From positions 2,837,450-2,901,449 of the forward strand of contig NZ_CP033078.1 in the NCBI RefSeq assembly GCF_003716875.1: a stretch of 64,000 nucleotides of DNA, read 5' to 3'. This stretch comes from Vibrio zhugei. Its GTDB lineage: Bacteria > Pseudomonadota > Gammaproteobacteria > Enterobacterales > Vibrionaceae. Of the stretch, positions 26,228 through 37,535 are shown piece by piece (position 1 is the stretch's first letter; each line of letters begins with the position of its first letter). The position numbers and the translations under genes are program-made. The notes beneath the pieces were generated by a model that saw only the letters and a list, made by a program, of their open reading frames with translations, searched no databases and was not told where the DNA came from.

Positions 26228-27076
26228 GTGAATATTTTTACTGATTACAAAATCCCCCTCGGTCAATGGATGGAATCAGTCGTTGATTGGTTAACCATGA
26301 ATGCATCAGGTTTCTTCGATACCATCTCGATTACTTTAGAAACCGTTATCATGTTTTTAGTGGATGTGTTTAAAGCGATGCCAGCTGCGATGCCAATCGC
26401 TATCACGGCGGCGTTAGCTTGGTGGATTCACCGCAGCCTGCCCTTGGTTGCCTTTATCGTCGCCGCCTTATTACTCATACTCAATCTGGGCTATTGGGAT
26501 GAAATGCTCGAAACCTTCGTTTTAGTGTTTACCGCAACCGGTATCTCGATTTTGTTAGGAGTCCCTATTGGCATTATGGCGGCTCATCGCCCTTGGCTTT
26601 ATACACTGATGCGCCCAATACTCGACTTAATGCAAACCGTCCCCACTTTTGTGTATCTCATTCCGACCCTAGTACTATTCGGATTAGGGGTCGTACCAGG
26701 ATTAATTTCGACTATTATTTTCGCCATAGCCGCACCGATTCGTCTTACGTACTTGGGAGTCACACGTGTCCCAGAAGAGTTACTTGAAGCCGGTAAAGCA
26801 TTCGGCGCAAGCAAAATGAAACTGCTCTTTAAAGTGGAGTTACCGGCCGCAATGCCAAGTATTATGACCGGTGTGAGCCAATGCATCATGCTATCGCTAT
26901 CTATGGTCGTGGTTGCCGCATTAGTCGGTGCCGATGGTCTAGGTAAACCGGTAATCCGTGCACTGAATACCGTCAATATTTCACAAGGGTTCGAAGCGGG
27001 TCTCGCTATCGTACTGGTCGCGATTATTCTTGACCGCCTATGTAAAACGCCTAACCATAAGGACTCACAATCATGA
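26228..27076 (+). CDS. choW: Choline ABC transporter permease
   Basis: A 282-residue permease of the ProW/OpuAB/ChoW type. The hydrophobic body carries the conserved LLGVPIGIMAAHRPWLYTLMRPILDLMQTVPTFVYLIPTLVLFGLG and AGKAFGASKMKLLFKVELPAAMPSIMTGV (the EAA loop that contacts the ATPase). The start is a GTG at 26228 after AAGGA. Its stop overlaps the choV ATG (ATGA), so the two are translationally coupled. Confidence 0.88.
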   Translation: MNIFTDYKIPLGQWMESVVDWLTMNASGFFDTISITLETVIMFLVDVFKAMPAAMPIAITAALAWWIHRSLPLVAFIVAALLLILNLGYWDEMLETFVLVFTATGISILLGVPIGIMAAHRPWLYTLMRPILDLMQTVPTFVYLIPTLVLFGLGVVPGLISTIIFAIAAPIRLTYLGVTRVPEELLEAGKAFGASKMKLLFKVELPAAMPSIMTGVSQCIMLSLSMVVVAALVGADGLGKPVIRALNTVNISQGFEAGLAIVLVAIILDRLCKTPNHKDSQS

Positions 27077-28299
27077 AATCAATCTGTATTGAAAATTTAG
27101 ATGTTGTCTTTGGTCAGCATGCCGAGCAAGCACTGCCGTTGTTAGATCTCGGAAAAACACGTCAAGAAATCATTGATGAAACCGGTCTTGTTGTGGGCGT
27201 TAATAACGTATCTATAGACGTCAATGAAGGCGAAATCTGTGTTCTCATGGGATTGTCAGGTTCAGGGAAATCGAGCTTGCTGCGTGCCGTCAATGGACTC
27301 AATACCATCACCCGTGGCTCTCTTAAAATCAAGAATGGCGATACGTATATTGATCTAGCAACATGCAGCGAAACCGAGCTGCGGGAACTGCGTATCCAAC
27401 GTATATCTATGGTATTTCAAAAATTCGCACTCATGCCTTGGCTAAGTGTGTTAGATAATGTGGCGTTCGGTTTAGAAATGCAGGGGGTAACGAAAAGTGA
27501 ACGTCGTCAATGTGCCCAGGAAAAATTGGACATGGTTGGTCTTGGCGACTGGGCAAATAAGTTTCCTCATGAGTTATCTGGTGGGATGCAGCAGCGTGTT
27601 GGCTTAGCCAGAGCCTTTGCGATGGACAGTGATATTCTTCTAATGGATGAGCCGTTTTCAGCACTCGATCCTCTCATTCGTTCACAGCTTCAAGATGAAC
27701 TATTAGATCTGCAAAAAAAACTCAATAAAACCATTATCTTTGTTAGCCACGATCTTGATGAAGCGCTAAAACTAGGCTCGCGCATTGCAATTATGGAGTC
27801 AGGGAAATTAATCCAATACAGTAAACCTGAAGACATCATTTTAAATCCTGAGACACAGTACGTTAAAGATTTCGTCGCTCATACGAATCCACTGAATGTT
27901 CTTTGCGGACGTTCTTTAATGAACTCTGACCATGATCTCACTATCAAAGATAATCGAATTCAGGTTTGTGAACGTGAAAATATCTGGCTAGAGAGAGCCG
28001 ACGACGGCTGGCAGATCTATGGGGACGACAACTATCAGATTGTCGAATGGACATCTCAGGTGGACGAAACTCACTTTGATACGAATACGATTGTGATTGC
28101 CTCTCCTGATATCACGATGCGAGACGCTATCGATATTCGTTATCGCACCGAACACCCTATTGTTATCGCTGAAAAAGATAAAGTCATTGGCACACTTAAC
28201 GACCATGATTTTTTCCACGCATTGCTGGGTAAATACAATGACATCGATACTCACCAAAGCGATAATCCCAATAAAGGTAAAAAAGAAATCGCCGCCTAG
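27073..28299 (+). CDS. choV: Choline ABC transporter ATP-binding protein
   Basis: A 408-residue ABC ATPase of the ProV/ChoV class. Walker A GLSGSGKSS is at residues 60-68, the Q-loop is in MVFQKFALMPW, the signature in LSGGMQQRVGLARAF, and Walker B in ILLMDEPFSALDP. The N-terminus carries the typical GKTRQEIIDETGLVVGVNNVS. The C-terminal 120 residues hold one CBS-like segment (RTEHPIVIAEKDKVIGTLNDHDF); ProV has two. CBS domains sense ionic strength in OpuA, so osmotic gating is possible but unproven. Last gene of the operon. Confidence 0.88.
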   Translation: MKSICIENLDVVFGQHAEQALPLLDLGKTRQEIIDETGLVVGVNNVSIDVNEGEICVLMGLSGSGKSSLLRAVNGLNTITRGSLKIKNGDTYIDLATCSETELRELRIQRISMVFQKFALMPWLSVLDNVAFGLEMQGVTKSERRQCAQEKLDMVGLGDWANKFPHELSGGMQQRVGLARAFAMDSDILLMDEPFSALDPLIRSQLQDELLDLQKKLNKTIIFVSHDLDEALKLGSRIAIMESGKLIQYSKPEDIILNPETQYVKDFVAHTNPLNVLCGRSLMNSDHDLTIKDNRIQVCERENIWLERADDGWQIYGDDNYQIVEWTSQVDETHFDTNTIVIASPDITMRDAIDIRYRTEHPIVIAEKDKVIGTLNDHDFFHALLGKYNDIDTHQSDNPNKGKKEIAA

Positions 28300-28337
28300 T
28301 TGTTCTGACTTAATAAACACTACATTCGCTATTAAAC

Positions 28338-28373
28338 AAAAAGGGAGAGACACCGTGTGTCTCTCCCTTTTTA
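28338..28373 (+). terminator. Terminator of the bet-cho operon
   Basis: Arms AAAAAGGGAGAGACAC / GTGTCTCTCCCTTTTT around a 3-base loop, with the T-run built into the stem end. Confidence 0.92.
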
Positions 28374-28391
28374 TCTATGATCATCTCACAG

Positions 28392-28407
28392 TGTTCCACG
28401 TGAAACA
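28392..28407. promoter_or_regulatory. parS: parS site (one mismatch)
   Basis: TGTTCCACGTGAAACA differs from the universal parS TGTTTCACGTGAAACA at position 5 only. ParB spreads from such sites to load SMC and position the origin. The ParAB genes are 24 kb to the right. Confidence 0.85.
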
Positions 28408-28461
28408 TCAACAACCGATATCAACAAAAATAGCGTGGTTTCATCCATGCCTCATAACCCA

Positions 28462-28495
28462 TTGAGTGTATGTTTCACGTGAAACATACACTCAA
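28462..28495. promoter_or_regulatory. parS: parS site in a 34-bp perfect palindrome
   Basis: The exact 16-bp consensus TGTTTCACGTGAAACA (28471-28486) is flanked on each side by a further nine paired bases (TTGAGTGTA ... TACACTCAA). The whole 34 bp is a perfect palindrome. It lies between the bet-cho terminator and the convergent crcB, in non-coding DNA. Confidence 0.93.
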
Positions 28496-28573
28496 CTAAC
28501 ATAGTGCACCGCTCTTGAGTCGTACACTCGTTTTTATATCAAACTAAATAATCCTATTTATACAATATACTTG

Positions 28574-28957
28574 CTATGACCGCAGTAACCACTGATAACC
28601 GACGTATGTAGCCGAAATACTAAAGAAAACATTTAGAATGACATTCAGTCCCATTTTCAAAAAAGCGCCCTGCTCCATCATGGTGACATTATCCATAGAG
28701 AATGTAGAGAATGTGGTGAGCGCACCTAGAAAACCTAACCCGATGATTTGGCGCCATGGGTAAGGGTTTAACCATTCATTATGAAAACATGCCATCAAGA
28801 TCCCCATAATCAGTGAGCCAATAATATTGACGGACAACGTTCCATAGGGAAAAGCACGCCCGAATAAAGTCACTGAAAAATCAGAGATCAGATAGCGCGA
28901 ACACGCGCCGATTGCACCGCCAGCTGCAATCCAAAGCAAAGTCGTCATTTGTCCCAT
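28574..28957 (-). CDS. crcB: Fluoride channel CrcB/Fluc
   Basis: A 127-residue membrane protein with four helices that forms dual-topology dimers and exports fluoride. Family blocks: GGAIGACSRYLIS, FPYGTLSVNIIGSLIMG (with the key Asn) and GFLGALTTFSTFSMD (the phenylalanine-rich filter). I start at 28957 (MGQMTTLLW), eight bases after GAGG; a longer frame to 29047 has no support. I looked for a crcB (fluoride) riboswitch upstream and saw none. Confidence 0.9.
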   Translation of the reverse strand: MGQMTTLLWIAAGGAIGACSRYLISDFSVTLFGRAFPYGTLSVNIIGSLIMGILMACFHNEWLNPYPWRQIIGLGFLGALTTFSTFSMDNVTMMEQGAFLKMGLNVILNVFFSISATYVGYQWLLRS

Positions 28958-29618
28958 AATCATTTCCTCGAAATATTTGCTTACCATTGTAAACAAAAAA
29001 CGTACAAATAAGCATAAAAATATTGCTTTAAAACCTACTTGAATCACTAGCTAGATACAAAAACTCTTATAAAAATAAAAAGTGACAGGAGTCACTTATA
29101 TTCACGTATCCATCATATTGCACCGTATTGATAGTGAAAAACCTTCTCGTTGAGAAAGAGACTAAGAGACTAAGAGACTTTCCATCGTTTTGTTGGCCTG
29201 ATGAGAAGTAAACTCTCTGGCTTATCCGGATAATCAGACCATCGTTAATCGAGACACAACAAGCTGAATTCTGAGCACCGAGACTTGATATATGAAGCGG
29301 AATTTCCCATCAGTCATCATAAAAACAGATCAGGTTTCGACGTTGCTGTTAACAACCAATGGGATTGCCTGAGGAGAGCAGAATGCGACAAACAGGCACC
29401 CCTTCCCTCTGTGTTCGCGACTTTCATGCTAACACGGATATACGAAGTTTCTTCTAGGTAAGTACTCTTGAGAGCCCTTATAAACAAGGAATAACGTCAT
29501 TTCTTGTATACAGTAGTTCTATGTTTCCCGTTAAGGTGCATGCGTATTTTTGATTGGCAGAAACACCTGAAAGCCGTAAGCTACTATACATATCTAACTG
29601 TAACTCAATCATTTAATC
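28958..29618. other. 660-bp non-coding accessory segment upstream of crcB
   Basis: I see no gene here. A small hairpin AAGTGAC-AGGA-GTCACTT (29080-29097) lies close to crcB. An 8-bp unit (ACTAAGAG) is repeated in tandem near 29160-29178, and the palindrome TTATCCGGATAA lies at about 29222-29233. Some of this may be the remains of older genes. The loose packing contrasts with the compact neighbours. Confidence 0.5.
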
Positions 29619-30410
29619 ATGCTGATCTTCAACTGTACCAAAGCTGCTAGCGACTTCTTCACCGTGACTCGCAAGGGAGAAAGAATCTCCCCTATCGATC
29701 CTTCTCCATGCAAATTAATGGCTGATGATGTTGATTACTTAAAAGGAAATGATGGCAGCACTCCGAAAGAGATCAGCGAGTGGCTGGTACATGTAATCCG
29801 AGTCCAACGTAAACCCATCGTCTTCGCTATTGAGAAGGATACGCGGTATGTGATGACCTTCGTTGACCTTAAGAAGGGTGAGTACCAACGATTTCTAACC
29901 GACTTCATTGAGCGCATAGCTAACTTGGTTCAGTACTTCGGTGAAGATCTGATGATCATGAATGACGATACCTTTGAGCCTATGCTGAATAACTTCTTGG
30001 CCGTAAATAGCGAATACCGTTTCTTTAGTCGCTCGGACAGAAGCATGCAGTCGCATATCAACGAGATAGCCTGGTTCTTTAAGGATACTGCTGAAAATTC
30101 TGGGTGCTTGCCTGATACCGAGCAAGTGATGTGCTTTGATGCTGACATGAACAGTATGCTGAGACAGTATAAAGGGCTTAAGGACATGATCTATCCTGCG
30201 AATCAGATGCTGTTCCATTGGTTAAGAAACTACTGTGATTACGATGAGAAACAGATTAAGGATGTCTCTGAGCGTATACGTGAACTTAAGCGGGCTATGT
30301 CTGGTGCGCCTATGTCCATAGAGATGGGTACAGACCACGAAGAGTGGGATATGGAAAACCAGCCGGGTTCTATACCGGACAATGTAATCGTATTTCCTAC
30401 TAAGCGATAG
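29619..30410 (+). CDS. Unrecognised 263-residue protein, possibly DUF6933-like
   Basis: The protein begins MLIFNCTKAASDFFTV. The N-terminal half, with the pattern W-hVIRVQRKPIVFAIEKDTRYVMTFVDLKKGE and F-IERI, resembles what I recall of the DUF6933 domain (short proteins that start with an I/L-x-C-T-K motif and have no known function). The rest (about 100-263) is acidic and helical, with no motif I know. No signal peptide or membrane segment is visible. There is no clear ribosome binding site before ATG 29619. It stands alone between crcB and the tRNA-Trp 3' end, which suggests acquired cargo. The DUF assignment is tentative. Confidence 0.7.
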   Translation: MLIFNCTKAASDFFTVTRKGERISPIDPSPCKLMADDVDYLKGNDGSTPKEISEWLVHVIRVQRKPIVFAIEKDTRYVMTFVDLKKGEYQRFLTDFIERIANLVQYFGEDLMIMNDDTFEPMLNNFLAVNSEYRFFSRSDRSMQSHINEIAWFFKDTAENSGCLPDTEQVMCFDADMNSMLRQYKGLKDMIYPANQMLFHWLRNYCDYDEKQIKDVSERIRELKRAMSGAPMSIEMGTDHEEWDMENQPGSIPDNVIVFPTKR

Positions 30411-30660
30411 ACTGTGACCTTTCCCCCTTCCTACCCGACCGGATATAGACCATAGAGCCCTCCAGAACCTATGTAGTGCTGTTCGTTGGCTATATTCGAC
30501 GACGTATCCCGCGACGGAAATACATAGCTCTATAGCCCACGGGGGTACAGGTATCCATTTGACCGGATATAACCATTTGGAAAGCATAGAAAGCTCTCTG
30601 GATAAGGAATAGCGAGGTATCGTATGGGGAAGCTTGAGATTTATCGGGAGATGAATATGA
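30411..30660. other. Non-coding stretch between the unknown gene and tRNA-Trp
   Basis: No gene is evident. The 11-bp sequence GACCGGATATA occurs twice (near 30437 and 30561), about 124 bp apart. The right end runs into the rrn terminator. Confidence 0.45.
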
Positions 30661-30664
30661 AAAA

Positions 30665-30690
30665 AGCCCCAGTCTTTCGACTGAGGCTGA
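30665..30690 (-). terminator. Final terminator of the rrn operon
   Basis: On the minus strand, AGCCTCAGTC-GAAA-GACTGGGGCT followed by TTTTT; one mismatch in the stem. It follows tRNA-Trp. Confidence 0.88.
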
Positions 30691-30696
30691 TTGATA

Positions 30697-30773
<77 letters not shown>

Positions 30774-30807
30774 AAAAATAGGTACATTCAAATTGTATTG
30801 ATGGATT

Positions 30808-30886
30808 GGAAGATTCGAACTCCCAACACGCGCCATCTCGCAAAAATTGGGGAATCCGCTGCTCTGCCAATTGGAGCTACACCCCT
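30808..30886 (-). pseudogene. Damaged second tRNA-Trp copy
   Basis: The 5' half (acceptor strand, D-arm and 5' anticodon stem, AGGGGTGTAGCTCCAATTGG and onward to GCGGATTCC) is identical to the intact tRNA-Trp. Then about 19 bases (30829-30847 region) replace the anticodon loop and 3' stem, so no CCA anticodon loop can form. The T-arm returns (GGGAGTTCGAATCTTCC), but the acceptor 3' strand is lost. Both copies share their 5' flank TAGGTACATTC, which shows a tandem duplication with a period of 113 bp followed by decay or rearrangement. Confidence 0.85.
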
Positions 30887-30907
30887 AAAATAGGTACATT
30901 CTATATT

Positions 30908-30938
30908 AAAAAACCCCAGACTTATCTGAGGTTTTTTA
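30908..30938 (-). terminator. Terminator-like hairpin between tRNA-Asp and the tRNA-Trp copies
   Basis: AAAAAACC-CCAGA and TCTGAGGTTTTTT pair with one mismatch around CTTA. On the minus strand a T-run follows. It could end part of the rrn transcription before the Trp genes. Confidence 0.8.
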
Positions 30939-30943
30939 ATTAG

Positions 30944-31020
30944 TGGCGGAACGGACGGGATTCGAACCCGCGACCCCCGGCGTGACAGGCCGGTATTCTA
31001 ACCAGCTGAACTACCGCTCC
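30944..31020 (-). tRNA. tRNA-Asp (GTC)
   Basis: Minus strand GGAGCGGTAGTTCAGCTGG start; anticodon arm CCGGC-CTGTCAC-GCCGG with anticodon GTC; T-arm CGGGTTCGAATCCCG; CCA encoded. It lies just after 5S rRNA, as is common in gammaproteobacterial rrn operons. Confidence 0.96.
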
Positions 31021-31065
31021 GCAAACTGGTTTTTCCATAACGTTAATCACGCTATGTCTTAATTA

Positions 31066-31185
31066 AAGCCTGGCGATGACCTACTCTCACATGGGGAAAC
31101 CCCACACTACCATCGGCGCTATTTCGTTTCACTTCTGAGTTCGGCATGGGATCAGGTGGTTCCAAAATGCTATGGTCGCCAAGCA
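31066..31185 (-). rRNA. rrf: 5S ribosomal RNA
   Basis: About 120 nt. On the minus strand it starts TGCTTGGCGACCATAGC and ends GTAGGTCATCGCCAGGC; the two ends pair. It contains CCATGCCGAACTCAGAAGTG, the universal 5S core. Ends are placed by analogy to E. coli, accurate to a few bases. Confidence 0.95.
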
Positions 31186-31313
31186 AATTCTTTATGACTA
31201 CCGCTTACGCGATACTCATGCAATCTGGAAAGCTGTTTTTATGGCTTCTACAAAGCCGTTCTCACACACTCAAGTACTCATTTGAGTCCGTTACAAAACC
31301 TTTTTGGTGTTGT

Positions 31314-34203
<2,890 letters not shown>

Positions 34204-34547
34204 ATACAACCCAAAAAAGTTTTGGATTGATGAATCAAATCACCAAGGTTTGTCTGCATAACTCTTTGCTTTCACTTTGAAAAGTGAAGACAAAAAGGAC
34301 ATGTTGCAGACTCGATATTGCCGGACTCAATTTTGAATATTCACTGAAAAACAGTGAATCCAAGAACACTTGAATGTGTTTTTGTTTGTCTGACCGTTCT
34401 ATTAAAAGACAATCAGACAATTGAGAACTTTTACAAATACTCTTCTAAAAGAGTATTTTGTCAGCTTTCCAAATTGTTAAAGAGCAATGTGTATCTTTTT
34501 ACAAAGACACCATTTTTAAGAACACTGCACAGCAATATGCTTAAAGA
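34204..34547 (-). other. Spacer between tRNA-Ala and 23S rRNA
   Basis: This 344-bp spacer holds a boxA antitermination element (minus strand TGCTCTTTAACA, 34475-34486) and stretches likely to pair around 23S for RNase III processing. No gene is present. Confidence 0.75.
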
Positions 34548-34623
34548 TGGTGGAGCTATGCGGGATCGAACCGCAGACCTCCTGCGTGCAAGGCAGGCGC
34601 TCTCCCAGCTGAGCTATAGCCCC
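34548..34623 (-). tRNA. tRNA-Ala (TGC)
   Basis: Minus strand GGGGCTATAGCTCAGCTGGG; anticodon arm CCTGC-CTTGCAC-GCAGG, anticodon TGC; T-arm TGCGGTTCGATCCCGCA; CCA encoded. Last of four spacer tRNAs. Confidence 0.96.
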
Positions 34624-34627
34624 ATCT

Positions 34628-34703
34628 TGGTGGGCGATACCGGGTTCGAACCAGTGACCCCCTGCTTGTAAGGCAGGTGCTCTCCCAACTGAGCTAATCG
34701 CCC
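34628..34703 (-). tRNA. tRNA-Val (TAC)
   Basis: Minus strand GGGCGATTAGCTCAGTTGGG; anticodon arm CCTGC-CTTACAA-GCAGG, anticodon TAC; T-arm CTGGTTCGAACCCGG; CCA encoded. Confidence 0.96.
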
Positions 34704-34730
34704 ATGGTATTTTAATTCCCATGGAAGTAA

Positions 34731-34806
34731 TGGTGGGTCGTGCAGGATTCGAACCTGCGACCAATTGATTAAAAGTCAACTGCTCTACCAACTGAGCTAA
34801 CGACCC
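34731..34806 (-). tRNA. tRNA-Lys (TTT)
   Basis: Minus strand GGGTCGTTAGCTCAGTTGGT; anticodon loop CTTTTAA with anticodon TTT; T-arm GCAGGTTCGAATCCTGC; CCA encoded. Confidence 0.96.
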
Positions 34807-34808
34807 AA

Positions 34809-34884
34809 TGGTATCCCGTAGGGGAGTCGAACCCCTGTTACCGCCGTGAAAGGGCGGTGTCCTAGGCCTCTAGACGAACGGGAC
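34809..34884 (-). tRNA. tRNA-Glu (TTC)
   Basis: Minus strand GTCCCGTTCGTCTAGAGGCC; anticodon arm CCGCC-CTTTCAC-GGCGG, anticodon TTC; T-arm AGGGGTTCGACTCCCCT; CCA encoded. First spacer tRNA after 16S, only 2 bp from tRNA-Lys. Confidence 0.96.
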
Positions 34885-34955
34885 ACTAAGATACTCTTTG
34901 CTTTGTCTAAACCATATCAATCTGTGTGAACACTCATCGCAATAATCATTCGTAG

Positions 34956-36499
<1,544 letters not shown>

Positions 36500-36725
36500 A
36501 AGTTTTTTGTGGCTCAATGAATACTGACTTCAAAACTAAAATTCATCCGAAGATGAACGTAATTTTAAAGCTATTACTATTCCAACAGAATAGTAATGAA
36601 TTGACTGTGCCAAGATTAACAAGGTTAATCTCGATTGGTCACTCAGTTCATTGAAACCAATTGTGTTTCCGAAGAAACTATTGATTATCATCAACGAGTG
36701 CCCACACAGATTGATAGGTTTAAAT

Positions 36726-36737
36726 TGTTAAAGAGCT
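36726..36737 (-). promoter_or_regulatory. rrn leader boxA
   Basis: Minus strand AGCTCTTTAACA, the Nus antitermination boxA, between promoter P2 and 16S. The same element recurs in the 23S-side spacer. Confidence 0.8.
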
Positions 36738-36769
36738 ACGATTTGGATTTCATCTCAAATCGGACGGTT

Positions 36770-36797
36770 ATTTTAGCCATTTAAGCTTCAGTGTCAA
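36770..36797 (-). promoter_or_regulatory. rrn promoter P2
   Basis: On the minus strand, -35 TTGACA (36792-36797) and -10 TAAAAT (36770-36775) are 16 bp apart. A perfect -35 close to the leader boxA is typical of rrn P2. Confidence 0.88.
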
Positions 36798-36894
36798 ACA
36801 CTTTTTTGAAACTTTTTCATCATAATTGATGAAGACTGATAACCCACTAACTCGTTGTGTTCTTTAAGAACATCCCCCGTGTCAGTGAGTGCGC

Positions 36895-36922
36895 ATTATA
36901 GGTTTCACGAAAAAAATGGCAA
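36895..36922 (-). promoter_or_regulatory. rrn promoter P1 with UP element
   Basis: On the minus strand, -35 TTGCCA (36917-36922) and -10 TATAAT (36895-36900) are 16 bp apart. Upstream, at about 36923-36970, runs of A form a likely UP element. A GC-rich GCGCACTCACTG follows the -10, like the discriminator of growth-rate-controlled promoters. Confidence 0.88.
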
Positions 36923-37001
36923 TAGCTTTTTTGCTTTTTTTCCATTTTTTTTATTGTTCGACTAAAAAAGAGTCAGTAAGCGCTAAATTTACTAGTTTTG
37001 A

Positions 37002-37526
37002 TTACCATTGTTCAAACTTTGTGGCGAATAAAGCGACTTTTTCCCAGTTGGTATACTCAACTTCTTTTGTCGTATCGGTTTCTCCCCCCGTCATATTCAT
37101 GATGAAACGAATCATCATCTTATCGAACCAACCATAACGAGGATAATAGAGAGCACCAGCAAAGACACCAATAAGCTCTGGATGCCATGGCGACTTTTGC
37201 AAAAACGTTTGAATGTATCGACTTCCTTCAGGAGTGTCTTTGCCTTCATCTTCTTTACGGGCCGTTAAGTTGACACAGAAAAATGCCGCTTTCTTAGTTT
37301 GCAATTGCTCTAGATGTTGATCAATAAAACGATAGAGCGCCTTGTTAAGATGCCCGTAACGAATAGACGCGCCAATCAGAATCTTATCGTATTGAGCTAA
37401 ATCCAATGAACCACACTCACTGAGATCAATGAAATCAGCTTGCAAAGAATGACATTGCTCCGCAATTGTATGGATGATTTTCTTTGTCTGCCCTTCTCGG
37501 GTCGAGTATAGATACAATGTTTTCAA
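37002..37526 (-). CDS. hemG: Protoporphyrinogen oxidase (menaquinone-dependent)
   Basis: A 174-residue flavodoxin-like enzyme that oxidises protoporphyrinogen IX in haem synthesis, passing electrons to quinones. The FMN-binding N-terminus is YLYSTREGQTKKI; the family signatures KILIGASIRYGHLNKALY and FCVNLTARKEDEGKDTPEGS are present. It lies 10 bp downstream of trkH. The E. coli order yigZ-trkH-hemG-rrn is preserved here. Confidence 0.93.
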   Translation of the reverse strand: MKTLYLYSTREGQTKKIIHTIAEQCHSLQADFIDLSECGSLDLAQYDKILIGASIRYGHLNKALYRFIDQHLEQLQTKKAAFFCVNLTARKEDEGKDTPEGSRYIQTFLQKSPWHPELIGVFAGALYYPRYGWFDKMMIRFIMNMTGGETDTTKEVEYTNWEKVALFATKFEQW

Positions 37527-37535
37527 AAGAAATCC

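Noticed and set aside
28958..29300. Fluoride riboswitch upstream of crcB
   Set aside because: I looked for the conserved crcB motif on the minus strand and found no GGNGAUGG-type start with the matching stems.
29040..29620. Second attachment site (copy of the tRNA-Trp 3' end) that would define an integrated island
   Set aside because: No stretch resembling GGTGGAGAGATTCGAACTCC was seen on the left side of the segment, and there is no integrase gene.
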